Below are positions 45,637-54,659 of a DNA stretch of 61,166 bases, piece by piece. The notes beneath the pieces were generated by a model. That model saw nothing but the letters and a program-made list of their open reading frames with translations, had not been told where the DNA came from and did not search any database. Location: the NCBI GenBank assembly GCA_964422725.1, contig CAYRCC010000009.1, forward strand, positions 1-61,166, in the 5' to 3' direction. Both the position numbers and the translations under genes were made by a program. Source of the DNA: CAKSNH01 sp964422725. Its GTDB lineage: Bacteria > Bacillota > Clostridia > UBA1381. How positions within the stretch are numbered: the first letter of the stretch is position 1; every line of letters starts with the position of its first letter.

Positions 45637-46824
45637 ATGGAACAGAATGTCAGAGTTGCGACGGTGTCACAGCTTAACAGCTATGTTAAAAAGATACTCG
45701 ACAGCAATATTATTTTGAATAACGTGTGGATAAAGGGTGAAATTTCAAACTGTAAACTGCATTATTCGGGACATATGTATCTCACCCTAAAGGACGAGGG
45801 CGGCGTGCTAAAAGCGGTAATGTTCAGAAATGCCGTACGCACGCTTAATTTCAAGCCTGAGGACGGTATGAAGGTTATGGCGCGCGGACGTGTTTCTGTT
45901 TACGAGGCGGGAGGCGCATATCAGCTTTACGTTGAGGAAATGACAGTAGACGGAGTCGGTGCGTTGTATATACAGTATGAACAGCTTAAAAAGCGGCTCG
46001 CCGCGGAAGGACTTTTCAATGCGGAGCATAAAAAACCGATTGCGGTGTATCCTGAAAAGGTAGGTGTGGTTACGGCGACTACCGGAGCGGCAGTAAGGGA
46101 TATAATCAATGTAATTACGCGCCGATTTCCGCGTGCGGAAATTGTAATATACCCGTCGTTGGTTCAGGGCAGCGGAGCGGCGGCAAATATAGTTGAGGGA
46201 ATAAAATATTTTAACGATACTCATATGGTCGATACGCTGATTGTCGGAAGAGGCGGCGGTTCGATAGAGGATTTGTGGGCGTTTAACGAGGAAATTGTGG
46301 CAAGGGCGATATTTGAGTCGGAAATCCCTGTAATATCGGCAGTCGGACACGAAACCGATTTTACAATTGCGGACTATGTGGCGGATATGCGCGCGCCTAC
46401 GCCGTCGGCGGCAGCCGAAATATCAGTACCGTCACAGACAGAGCTTGCCAATCGGATAGATATGATAAGAAACAAGCTTACAAATGATATGCTGAAAAGA
46501 CTCGAACGTATCAAGCTCAGGTATAACGGCATAAGCCTGAAAAGTCCGCAGGGAAAAATTGACGATTATTCAATCAGGCTTGACAACTCACTGAAACAGC
46601 TTGTCAAAACTTTTTCGATGGAGCTGATGAAACGAAGCGAGAAACTCGGCGCAGGCTGTGCAAAGCTGGACGCGATGAGTCCGCTTGCGGTTATGGCGCG
46701 CGGATATGCGATACCGATGGATGCCGATAATAAGGTTATACGTTCGGCGGCTGATTTGAAAAAGGACGACGAGTTTAAAATGCGTATGTCGGACGGCGAA
46801 AAGAAATGTATTGTTTTGGAGTAA
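45637..46824 (+). CDS. xseA: Exodeoxyribonuclease VII large subunit
   Basis: Exonuclease VII, with the small subunit XseB, degrades single-stranded DNA into oligonucleotides. The 395-residue large subunit shows an N-terminal OB fold (VWIKGEISNCKLHYSGHMY near 30-48). The catalytic core includes GVVTATTGAAVRDI near 145-158, IVGRGGGSIEDLWAFN near 202-217 and AVGHETDFTIADYVADMRAPTP, followed by a long helical region. AGGAG lies shortly before the ATG, eight bases after the preceding stop. xseB follows directly. Confidence 0.95.
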   Translation: MEQNVRVATVSQLNSYVKKILDSNIILNNVWIKGEISNCKLHYSGHMYLTLKDEGGVLKAVMFRNAVRTLNFKPEDGMKVMARGRVSVYEAGGAYQLYVEEMTVDGVGALYIQYEQLKKRLAAEGLFNAEHKKPIAVYPEKVGVVTATTGAAVRDIINVITRRFPRAEIVIYPSLVQGSGAAANIVEGIKYFNDTHMVDTLIVGRGGGSIEDLWAFNEEIVARAIFESEIPVISAVGHETDFTIADYVADMRAPTPSAAAEISVPSQTELANRIDMIRNKLTNDMLKRLERIKLRYNGISLKSPQGKIDDYSIRLDNSLKQLVKTFSMELMKRSEKLGAGCAKLDAMSPLAVMARGYAIPMDADNKVIRSAADLKKDDEFKMRMSDGEKKCIVLE

Positions 46825-46836
46825 ACGGAGGGTAAA

Positions 46837-47067
46837 ATGGCTAAAAAAACTTTTGAAACTGCTATGTCGGAGCTTGAGAACATAGTTAAACAGCTTGAAA
46901 AAGGCGATGTAACGCTTGACGAATCGCTGGAGCTTTTTGAAAGCGGTGTTAAATTGTCAAAGGAGTGCCGCAAAATGCTCGACAATGCCGAAAAGAAAGT
47001 ATCGGTGCTTGTTACGGGTGCGGACGGTGAAACCGTAAAACAGGATTTTCTGCCGGAAGAGGAATAA
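46837..47067 (+). CDS. xseB: Exodeoxyribonuclease VII small subunit
   Basis: A 76-residue partner of XseA that regulates and completes exonuclease VII. The pattern FETAMSELENIVKQLEKGD followed by LDESLELFESGVKL and CRKMLDNAEKKV is the two-helix hairpin of the family. GGAGGG precedes the ATG. It is followed after four bases by the polyprenyl synthase, the usual xseA-xseB-ispA order. Confidence 0.95.
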   Translation: MAKKTFETAMSELENIVKQLEKGDVTLDESLELFESGVKLSKECRKMLDNAEKKVSVLVTGADGETVKQDFLPEEE

Positions 47068-47071
47068 TAAT

Positions 47072-47959
47072 ATGAATTTTAAAAATACGCTTGATTTGAA
47101 AATCGAAAAGATAAACAATGCGCTTAAAAGCTATATCCCATGTACAGACAATTATCAAAAGAACATATACGATGCTATGTCATACAGCTTGTTTGCCGGA
47201 GGTAAACGATTAAGACCTGTTTTGATGATGAGCGTATGCGAGATGTGCGGTGCAGATGAAAATATATGTATGCCGTTTGCGGCGGCGATAGAGATGATTC
47301 ATACATATTCGCTTATTCACGACGATTTGCCGGCAATGGATAACGACGATTACCGCCGCGGAATACCTACAAATCATATCAAATTCGGCGAGGCAACCGC
47401 GATTTTGGCAGGTGATGCACTTTTAAACCGTGCGTTTGAAACGGTATGCACTCACGGCTGCGGTGTGTCGGACACCGAAAGGTGGCTGAGGGCGATGAAG
47501 GTTTTGGCACAGTCGTCGGGGTGTGAGGGTATGATTGGCGGTCAGATAGTGGATATAGAGAGTGAGGGCGAGGATATTCCGCTCGAAAAGATAGAATATA
47601 TCCATGCGAGGAAAACGGGGGCAATTATACGTTCGGCTTCTGTGATAGGTGCAATATTGGCGGGTGCAGATGAGAGTCAAATAGCGGCGGCTGACGAATT
47701 TGCCGAAAATTTGGGTATTGCCTTTCAGATACGCGATGATATATTGGACGTTGTGGGTGATGAAAGCAAACTCGGCAAGCCGGTAGGCAGTGATGCGGAA
47801 AACAACAAAAATACTTATGCAAGGCTTGTAGGGGTTGAAAAGGCGGAGGAAATGGTGGACGAGTATTCAAAGAAAGCTGTTTCGGCGTTGTCGGTATTCG
47901 GAGATAGGGCGGAGTTTTTAATTTCGCTTGTCGAATATTTGGCGGACAGAGCTGTTTAA
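47072..47959 (+). CDS. ispA: Farnesyl diphosphate synthase (polyprenyl synthetase)
   Basis: Condenses isopentenyl and allylic diphosphates to farnesyl diphosphate, the precursor of undecaprenyl carriers. The 295-residue all-helical protein has FAGGKRLRPVLM near 37-48, the first Asp-rich motif DDLPAMDND near 83-91 and the second DDILD near 222-226. The two-residue insertion in the first Asp motif (DDxxxxD) is typical of bacterial type II farnesyl synthases. Placement after xseB is standard; dxs, which often follows, is missing. Confidence 0.93.
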   Translation: MNFKNTLDLKIEKINNALKSYIPCTDNYQKNIYDAMSYSLFAGGKRLRPVLMMSVCEMCGADENICMPFAAAIEMIHTYSLIHDDLPAMDNDDYRRGIPTNHIKFGEATAILAGDALLNRAFETVCTHGCGVSDTERWLRAMKVLAQSSGCEGMIGGQIVDIESEGEDIPLEKIEYIHARKTGAIIRSASVIGAILAGADESQIAAADEFAENLGIAFQIRDDILDVVGDESKLGKPVGSDAENNKNTYARLVGVEKAEEMVDEYSKKAVSALSVFGDRAEFLISLVEYLADRAV

Positions 47960-47989
47960 ACACATATAGGAGAGGGGCGATGCTGTGCA

Positions 47990-48439
47990 ATGCGGTATAT
48001 AAATGATTTTTTTGATAATTCGATTTTGTGGACGGCGGTTTTGGCGTGGTTTGTTGCTCAGGTGTTAAAAGTGATTTTTGTTTTTATATGGAACAGAAAG
48101 CTTGATTTCAAAAGACTTATCGGTTCGGGAGGTATGCCGAGCTCACATTCGTCGTTTGTAATATCGCTTGCATCGGCGGTAGGGCTGACAGAAGGCTTTT
48201 CAAGCACGATGTTTGCATTGTCGTTTGCTTTTGCAATGGTGGTTATGTATGATGCGGCGGGGGTACGGCGTGCCGCCGGACAACATGCAAGACTGCTGAA
48301 CGAAATGGTTGCCGAATGGGGCAAGGGTGATTTTGTGTTGGCGGAAAAGAAAATGAAGGAGCTGCTCGGACATACGCCGATCGAAGTGTGTGCCGGAGCA
48401 TTACTGGGACTTATGATTGCGGTTATACGTCACTTGTGA
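47990..48439 (+). CDS. Divergent PAP2 family membrane protein (DUF212)
   Basis: A 149-residue membrane protein of the DUF212 (YuiD) group, distantly related to PAP2 phosphatases. GGMPSSHSSFVISLASAVGL near 46-65 and YDAAGVRRAAGQHARLLNE near 87-105 are the family signatures, and hydrophobic helices lie near 12-33, 52-67, 72-90 and 130-147. The SSHS and H-containing motifs recall the PAP2 active site, so an activity on lipid phosphates is possible, and the position after ispA fits polyprenyl phosphates. This is inference. AGGAGAGGGG lies somewhat far upstream of the ATG. Confidence 0.85.
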   Translation: MRYINDFFDNSILWTAVLAWFVAQVLKVIFVFIWNRKLDFKRLIGSGGMPSSHSSFVISLASAVGLTEGFSSTMFALSFAFAMVVMYDAAGVRRAAGQHARLLNEMVAEWGKGDFVLAEKKMKELLGHTPIEVCAGALLGLMIAVIRHL

Positions 48440-48461
48440 TACTGAAAGGTAACGGATTGAT

Positions 48462-49520
48462 ATGAAACATAAAGATGATGTCGGTGCTAATGAGTTGGTG
48501 ATGATTTTAACAAAATACACTGTGAATATACTTTTGTTTTTATGCTTGTTTGTACACGTGTTTTTTGTGATTTTCTTTTTTGCGGTCGGAGTGCCGGAGC
48601 TTGCAAAGATTAATGTTGTAAGCTCGACTTGCTATGTGTTGCTACTTATATTTGCCAAAAAGATGAAAATGTCGGATATGATTATTCTGGTGTTTATCGA
48701 AATATTGATATATTCGGTGCTTGCCACGTTCACGATGGGGGTGGACAGCGGATTTTTTATGTATTCGATAGCTATGATACCGGTAATGTTCTTTTTGATG
48801 GACAATATGCATCAGGGACAGACCTATCCGATTTTGTGCGGAATAATAGGTACGCTTGTAATGGTACTGCTTATAGCCGTTATGACGAAGGTACAGTCGA
48901 TGTATCATATGATTCATATAAATTATATACTTTTGATAGTTAATATAGTAATTGTTGCGGCGATAAACATAATATTTTCGTATATGTTTGTGAACAACTC
49001 GGCAGAGCTTAACAAATATCTTAAAGAAAAGAACGATATGCTGGATTATTTGTCCAAATACGACCCGCTCACCAATCTGTACAACAGACGCGCTATGGAT
49101 AAGGTGCTGAAAGAGAACACATCAAAGTCATACGCCATATGCATATGCGATATTGACGATTTTAAAATGGTAAACGATATTTACGGACACGATGCCGGTG
49201 ATATGATACTTAAAAGTATAGCCCAAATACATAAGGAGGCTGTTGCCGACGGAACGGTGTGCCGGTGGGGCGGCGAAGAAATGTTGATTTTGCTGAACGA
49301 CATTGATTTGCAAACCGCATTTGAACGTATAGATGCGATACGCGAGCGGGTAAGTCAAGAGGAATACTGCTATGAGGACACAAAATTTAACGTGACAATG
49401 ACGTACGGCTTGGTTTTGTCGGACAAATGCGAAAATTTTCAGGAAATGATTAAGCTGGCTGACAATAATTTGTATATAGGTAAGCGTAACGGCAAAAACT
49501 GTGTTGTTACGGGAAATTAA
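48462..49520 (+). CDS. Membrane-bound diguanylate cyclase (GGDEF domain)
   Basis: A 352-residue protein with five to six membrane helices at about 15-175 and a GGDEF domain at about 190-350. The domain has YDPLTNLYNRRAM and ICDIDDFKMVNDIYGHDAGD, and its active loop reads GGEEM instead of GGDEF or GGEEF. The two acidic residues that matter for catalysis are present, so activity is likely, although Phe is replaced by Met. The RxxD product-inhibition site is absent. It would make cyclic di-GMP at the membrane. It is the last gene before a terminator and may sense membrane or wall state, but no known sensor domain is recognised. Confidence 0.85.
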   Translation: MKHKDDVGANELVMILTKYTVNILLFLCLFVHVFFVIFFFAVGVPELAKINVVSSTCYVLLLIFAKKMKMSDMIILVFIEILIYSVLATFTMGVDSGFFMYSIAMIPVMFFLMDNMHQGQTYPILCGIIGTLVMVLLIAVMTKVQSMYHMIHINYILLIVNIVIVAAINIIFSYMFVNNSAELNKYLKEKNDMLDYLSKYDPLTNLYNRRAMDKVLKENTSKSYAICICDIDDFKMVNDIYGHDAGDMILKSIAQIHKEAVADGTVCRWGGEEMLILLNDIDLQTAFERIDAIRERVSQEEYCYEDTKFNVTMTYGLVLSDKCENFQEMIKLADNNLYIGKRNGKNCVVTGN

Positions 49521-49552
49521 TTGGTATATGCAAAAATAACGGTAATTTACGG

Positions 49553-49598
49553 AAAAGCAAAGTAATGAATTTGTGCATAATTCATTACTTTGCTTTTT
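49553..49598 (+). terminator. Strong terminator, 18-bp perfect stem
   Basis: AAAAGCAAAGTAATGAAT pairs perfectly with ATTCATTACTTTGCTTTT around nine bases and ends in T. It separates the nusB-to-GGDEF run from the ABC transporter operon. Confidence 0.9.
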
Positions 49599-49869
49599 AT
49601 TGTGTGCTGTCTGTTGAACATAATAGAAAAAATTTTTTAAAAAATTTTGTTTAAATTGTTGAAATCTTATCTGTTTTCTGTTAGTATATATAGTATAGAA
49701 AATTATAAACGAGTTAATAAAAATATTTTTATGATAGTTTTTTTGTAAATTTCAAAATAAATATATGCACTTTGCATAATTTGGTAAAAAATGAAATTGT
49801 GTAAAATATATAAAATATTTTGAATATACATAATTAAACTTGTTTGGCAATTAAGACAAAGGGAAGTGA
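49599..49869 (+). promoter_or_regulatory. AT-rich regulatory region of the ABC operon
   Basis: The longest gene-free stretch of the window (349 bases counting the terminator). TTGAAA (49659) and TAGTAT (49682) are 17 bases apart and form the best promoter. Two palindromes lie downstream of it: a perfect 16-bp ATAAAAATATTTTTAT at 49717-49732, and TATGCA-CTT-TGCATA at 49764-49778. Either could bind a repressor or activator. The rest is AT-rich without a clear RNA structure. Confidence 0.5.
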
Positions 49870-52767
49870 ATGAATTTGAAAAAAAGTAAGTTAAAGAGAA
49901 TTTTAACTGCGTTGTTGGCGGCAGCGATGCTGTCAGCGTCATTTTCGGTACCTGCAACAGCTGAAAGCTACAGACCTGAGTACGGAACGAAAATTGATTT
50001 TGATTATGACTCGGAAAATTCATATCAGAACTTTTTGAAAAAGTATTCGGCGGCTGCGGTTCCGGCGGTAAGTGCGGAATTTGATGCCAAGAATTATACG
50101 GCGCTGAGCGGCACTGATTTTGCGGTTGTTGATTATCAGGGTGTCAGCGGTGTATTGCAGTTTCCCGAAGGAAATGAGGCGTGGGCAGAGTGGAACATAG
50201 AGGCACCGGAGGACGGACTTTATAATTTTGCGGTTGAGGTGAATTTGGGCGAAGATGCCGGAAATGACCTTGAGGTTTCGCTTGATGTAAACGGTGAGCT
50301 TCAGTTTAACGAAGCATCAAACAACGAAATTGCGAGAATTTGGGTGGATACAACGGATATACGAACCGATTCGCGCGATAACCAGTTGCGCCCTAAAATG
50401 GCTCAGAAACCTAAGTGGATTGTACATTCATGGACCGACCCTGAAGGATATACCAAAGAAAGACTTAAAATATATTTGAAAAAAGGTTCAAATACTGTCC
50501 GTCTTACCACAGAGGGGCAAATGTTTTACATAAGTAAGTTAAAAATTTATCAAGAACAGGAACCGAAAGCTTACAGCGACGTTAAGGCGGAGTACAGCGC
50601 GAAGGGTTATAAAAAAGCCGTAGAAACGATAAAAGTTCAGGCTGAGAAAACCTTTGAAAGAAATGCCTCGACTGTTTATCCGGTTACCGATAAAACGAGT
50701 CCTTTGACAGAGCCGTCAAGCTCGTCGAAAATAAGGCTTAATTCGGTAGGCGGTACAGGCTGGCAGTCGAACGGTCAGCAGGTTACGTGGGAGCTTGACG
50801 TGCCGAATGACGGACTTTACAACATTTCGCTGAAGTTTTTGCAAAACGTAACAAGCGGTATGTTCTCGACCCGTAAGGTGATGATTGACGGAACAGTGCC
50901 GTTTAAAGAGCTTGAAAAGGTAAATTTTGAGTTCAGCGACGATTGGCAGATAAAAACGCTTGCCGACGAAAACGGCGAGGCGTATGAGTTCTATTTTACC
51001 AAGGGAAAGCACTATTTGACAATGGAGGCTACCTACGGCGATATAACCGATATTCTGCGTGAAGTCAACGACTGTATATTCGATATGAACGAATACTACC
51101 GAAAGATAGTTATGATTTCGGGAAGTACACCGGACACACTGCGTGATTATAAGTTTGAAAAGCAGATACCGGGATTGATAGAGGGGTTTGAGGACATTGC
51201 CGAAAGACTTTCCGAGCAAAAGAAAAACCTTATAGAATTTGCCGGCGGTAAAACGGGCAGCTCGGTTTCACAGCTTGAACGTATGGTTATCGACCTTACG
51301 TCAATGGCGGAAAAGCCTGAGAAAATTGCCTCAAAGCTGAGTACGTATAAAAACGATATTTCCGGACTTTCGGCATGGGTTTTGAATATGCAGAAACAGC
51401 CTCTTCAGCTTGACTATATTTTAGTTAATGCACCGGAGGCACAGCTGCCGAGGGTTGAGCCGAATTTTATCGAAAGTATGAAATATAATTTTGATACATT
51501 TGTAGCATCGTTTACGGAGGATTATGATTTGATTTCGGACGAGGTTACGGGTGACACCAAGAAAGTAAGAGTGTGGGTAAATCTCGGACGTGACCAGGTA
51601 GGTATACTGAAAGATATGATTCAGGACGATTTTACGCCTAACACGGACATAAACGTAAAACTGGAGCTTGTGCAGGGTGCGCTTATCGAGGCAACGCTTG
51701 CCGGCAGAGGACCTGACGTTGCACTTACCATCGCATCGACCGAGCCTGTAAACTATGCAATCCGCGGTGCGCTTGCGGATTTGTCGCAGTTTGAGGATTT
51801 TGACGAGATTGTCAAAGAGCGTTTTCAGCCGTCGGCAATGGTGCCGTTTAAGTTCCGCGGCGGCTACTATGCACTCCCTGATACGCAGAACTATGAAATG
51901 ATGTTCTACAGAAAAGATATTCTGACCGATTTGGGTGTCGGAATACCTAATACGTGGAAAGAATTTAAGCAGATTATACCTATTATTAATAAGAATAATA
52001 TGAACGTGGGCTGGAGTGCGATTTCGTCGGTAGTACCGAATAATGCATCTACCGCGTTTACGATTTTCAATACGCTTATGTATCAGCGCGGCGGTAAGTA
52101 TTACACCGATGATTTGAAAGCAACGGACCTTGGTTCGGAGGCGGCAAGAGAGGCATTTAGGGAGAGTACGGAATATTACATTAATTACGGATTCCCTGAA
52201 ACATATGATTTTTACAGTTATTTCAGACGCGGTGATATGCCGCTTGCAATTCAGCTGTACACGCAGGCAAATCTGCTGAGTGTAGGTGCGCCGGAGCTTA
52301 ACGGTTTGTGGGGAATGGCACCGCTGCCGGGTACGGTTGACGAAAACGGAAAACTGAACCGCACACAGACTTCCGCGGTTACGGCGTGTGTGATGTTTAA
52401 CAAGACCGAGGACAAGGAATCGGCATGGGAGTTCTTAAAGTGGTTTACGAGTGCCGATGTGCAGGCGAAATACGGTATTGAGCTTGAGAAAATTATGGGT
52501 GCGTCCGCAAGATATGCGACAGCAAATAAAGAAGCTTTTCAGCAGATACCATGGACAGCCGAACAGCACAGAATGTTGAACGAGCAGTGGGACGATGTAG
52601 CGGGTGTACCGGAAGTGCCGGGAAGTTATTATACGGCGCGCGGTATCCAGAATGCATTCAGAACGGCAATTTATGATTTTGCGAGTCCTTACGAAACACT
52701 GCACGAGCAGAAATTGAGTATAGACGATGAAATCACAAGAAAATATACAGAGTTTGGTTTAGAATAA
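49870..52767 (+). CDS. Extracellular solute-binding protein with long N-terminal extension
   Basis: A 965-residue exported protein, about twice the usual length of a sugar-binding protein. Residues 1-31 are a signal peptide (LTALLAAAMLSASFSVPATA) without a lipobox Cys. Residues about 85-235 and 265-400 look like CBM6/35-type beta-sandwiches (WAEWNIEAPEDGLYNFAVEV, then VTWELDVPNDGLYNISLKF). A helical stretch covers about 400-555. The C-terminal part (about 560-965) is a family 1 solute-binding protein (VRVWVNLGRDQVGILKDMI, GRGPDVALTIA, NGLWGMAPLPG). AAAGGGA precedes the ATG. It begins the eight-gene operon and would deliver an oligosaccharide to the permeases. How it is held at the membrane is unclear. 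Confidence 0.85.
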   Translation: MNLKKSKLKRILTALLAAAMLSASFSVPATAESYRPEYGTKIDFDYDSENSYQNFLKKYSAAAVPAVSAEFDAKNYTALSGTDFAVVDYQGVSGVLQFPEGNEAWAEWNIEAPEDGLYNFAVEVNLGEDAGNDLEVSLDVNGELQFNEASNNEIARIWVDTTDIRTDSRDNQLRPKMAQKPKWIVHSWTDPEGYTKERLKIYLKKGSNTVRLTTEGQMFYISKLKIYQEQEPKAYSDVKAEYSAKGYKKAVETIKVQAEKTFERNASTVYPVTDKTSPLTEPSSSSKIRLNSVGGTGWQSNGQQVTWELDVPNDGLYNISLKFLQNVTSGMFSTRKVMIDGTVPFKELEKVNFEFSDDWQIKTLADENGEAYEFYFTKGKHYLTMEATYGDITDILREVNDCIFDMNEYYRKIVMISGSTPDTLRDYKFEKQIPGLIEGFEDIAERLSEQKKNLIEFAGGKTGSSVSQLERMVIDLTSMAEKPEKIASKLSTYKNDISGLSAWVLNMQKQPLQLDYILVNAPEAQLPRVEPNFIESMKYNFDTFVASFTEDYDLISDEVTGDTKKVRVWVNLGRDQVGILKDMIQDDFTPNTDINVKLELVQGALIEATLAGRGPDVALTIASTEPVNYAIRGALADLSQFEDFDEIVKERFQPSAMVPFKFRGGYYALPDTQNYEMMFYRKDILTDLGVGIPNTWKEFKQIIPIINKNNMNVGWSAISSVVPNNASTAFTIFNTLMYQRGGKYYTDDLKATDLGSEAAREAFRESTEYYINYGFPETYDFYSYFRRGDMPLAIQLYTQANLLSVGAPELNGLWGMAPLPGTVDENGKLNRTQTSAVTACVMFNKTEDKESAWEFLKWFTSADVQAKYGIELEKIMGASARYATANKEAFQQIPWTAEQHRMLNEQWDDVAGVPEVPGSYYTARGIQNAFRTAIYDFASPYETLHEQKLSIDDEITRKYTEFGLE

Positions 52768-52783
52768 AAAGGGGTGACAACGC

Positions 52784-53719
52784 TTGAAGGTTAAAGAAAC
52801 AGCGGTGAATGCACCGGGAACGTGGAAAAAGCCTACATTGTGGCAGCAGATTAAGAAGAATAAAACAAGCTATTTTATGATGGCACCGTTTTTGATTTTG
52901 TTTTGCGTGTTCACGGTAATACCGGTTATATCATCTTTGCTATTGAGTTTTACGTACTTTAATATGCTTGAGTGGCCGGAATGGCGCGGACTTGCAAATT
53001 ATCAGCAGCTTTTCCTTGAGGACGAGGTGTTTATAATTGCGGTTAAAAATACATTGGTGTTTGCGTTTATTACAGGTCCTGTGAGTTATTTGCTGTGCTT
53101 TATATTTGCATGGTTTGTAAATGAGCTTCCAAATAAAATACGTCCGATTATGACACTCATATTCTATGCGCCGTCACTGTCGGCAGGTGTTGTAACGATA
53201 TGGGGTATCATATTTTCGGCGGACGCGTACGGTTATGTAAATGCGTTTTTGGTCGATTGGGGATTTATCGACGGGCCGATTAAATGGCTCACCGATCCGG
53301 AATACAATTTCGGAGTTATAATCTTAATCGAGCTGTGGCTGTCGTTGGGAACAAGCTTTCTTTCGCTGGTTGCCGGATTCAGAAACGTTGATGCGGCGTT
53401 GTATGAGGCAGGCGCGATTGACGGTGTAAAAAATCGTTTTCAGGAATTGTTTATGATAACAATTCCGTCGATGAAACCGCAGATGATGTTTGCGGCGGTT
53501 ATGCAGATTTCGGCATCGTTTGCTATCGGTAATGTGGGAAAGACGCTTTGTGGTTTTCCGAGTACAAACTATTCTGTCCATACCATAGTAAACCATATAG
53601 AGGACTACGGTAGAGTCAGATATGAGATGGGTTATGCGGCGGCAATTTCGTTTATGCTTACGGTTGTTATGATTTTGACAAAGAATGTAATAACCAAGCT
53701 GCTTAAACCTGATGAATAA
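52784..53719 (+). CDS. Sugar ABC transporter permease, MalF type (first pair)
   Basis: A 311-residue inner-membrane permease of the carbohydrate-uptake CUT1 type, with about six membrane helices starting at residue 31. The EAA loop for ATPase contact reads EAGAIDGVKNRFQELFMITIP near 206-226. The start is TTG at 52784, with AGGGGTG just before it, 16 bases after the solute-binding protein. It forms a heterodimer with the MalG-type permease that follows. No ATPase gene is in the operon, so a shared ATPase (MsmX-like) from elsewhere is expected. Confidence 0.9.
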   Translation: MKVKETAVNAPGTWKKPTLWQQIKKNKTSYFMMAPFLILFCVFTVIPVISSLLLSFTYFNMLEWPEWRGLANYQQLFLEDEVFIIAVKNTLVFAFITGPVSYLLCFIFAWFVNELPNKIRPIMTLIFYAPSLSAGVVTIWGIIFSADAYGYVNAFLVDWGFIDGPIKWLTDPEYNFGVIILIELWLSLGTSFLSLVAGFRNVDAALYEAGAIDGVKNRFQELFMITIPSMKPQMMFAAVMQISASFAIGNVGKTLCGFPSTNYSVHTIVNHIEDYGRVRYEMGYAAAISFMLTVVMILTKNVITKLLKPDE

Positions 53720-53731
53720 GGGGGGACGACA

Positions 53732-54649
53732 ATGGCGAAGGAAAAGGTTGCAAAATTAAAAAGAAAATATAAAGCAAGCAACGGCGAAAAAGTCAGAGAA
53801 ACAAAGAAAAAGCGTGTAAGCCGTTCACGCGGCGGTGACATTGCGATATCCGTTATGCTGATTGTAATGGGATTTTTTATGAGTTTTCCGCTGATATTGT
53901 CGGTAGTGAATGCGTTTAAACCGCTTGAGGAAATATTCATTTTCCCGCCGCGAATTTTTACGGTTATAAATCCGACAACTGACAATTTCAAGCAGTTATT
54001 CAGACTCAGCAGCAGTTTGTGGGTTCCGTTTTCGCGTTACATCTTTAACAGTGTATTCGTGAGCGTTACGGTTACTTTCTTCCATATTATATTTGCGGCG
54101 ATGTGTGCGTTTCCGCTCGCAAAGGGGAATTTTCCGGGAAGAAAGAAGATTTCAACGCTGATTCAGATGGCACTTTTGTTCAACGGCGGTACGCTGGCAA
54201 TACCGGTGTATATGGTAATGTCTGTTTTAAAGCTCGTTGACACATATTGGGCACTGATACTTCCGGCAATTGCCGGCTCGCTCGGACTGTTTCTTATGCA
54301 GCAGTTTATGGTGCAGATTGAAAATGAAACATTGGAGTCGGCGCGAATTGACGGCGCTACGGAAATGCAGATTTTCTGGAAAATAGTAATGCCGCTTGTT
54401 AAGCCGGCGTGGCTGACACTTTTGATATTTGCATTTAAGGATATTTGGAATAATACAGGTGTAAGCTATATTTATTCTGAAGAATTGAAAATGCTGCCGA
54501 CAGCGATGAACCAAATCATTACGGGCGGTATAGCACGTCAGGGTGTCGGCGCGGCATCTGCGCTTATTCTGCTGATACCGCCGATTGTGGTGTTTGTAAT
54601 TTCGCAGAGCAACGTAATCGAAACAATGAGTTATTCGGGCATTAAGTAG
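53732..54649 (+). CDS. Carbohydrate ABC transporter permease, MalG type (first pair)
   Basis: A 305-residue permease with a long basic N-terminal tail (about 1-35) and six predicted membrane helices. The EAA loop ESARIDGATEMQIFWKIVMP lies near 206-225. AAGGGGGG lies just before the ATG, 12 bases after the MalF-type partner. Together with the upstream protein it forms the first of two permease pairs in the operon. Confidence 0.9.
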   Translation: MAKEKVAKLKRKYKASNGEKVRETKKKRVSRSRGGDIAISVMLIVMGFFMSFPLILSVVNAFKPLEEIFIFPPRIFTVINPTTDNFKQLFRLSSSLWVPFSRYIFNSVFVSVTVTFFHIIFAAMCAFPLAKGNFPGRKKISTLIQMALLFNGGTLAIPVYMVMSVLKLVDTYWALILPAIAGSLGLFLMQQFMVQIENETLESARIDGATEMQIFWKIVMPLVKPAWLTLLIFAFKDIWNNTGVSYIYSEELKMLPTAMNQIITGGIARQGVGAASALILLIPPIVVFVISQSNVIETMSYSGIK

Positions 54650-54659
54650 GAGGTTAGGT

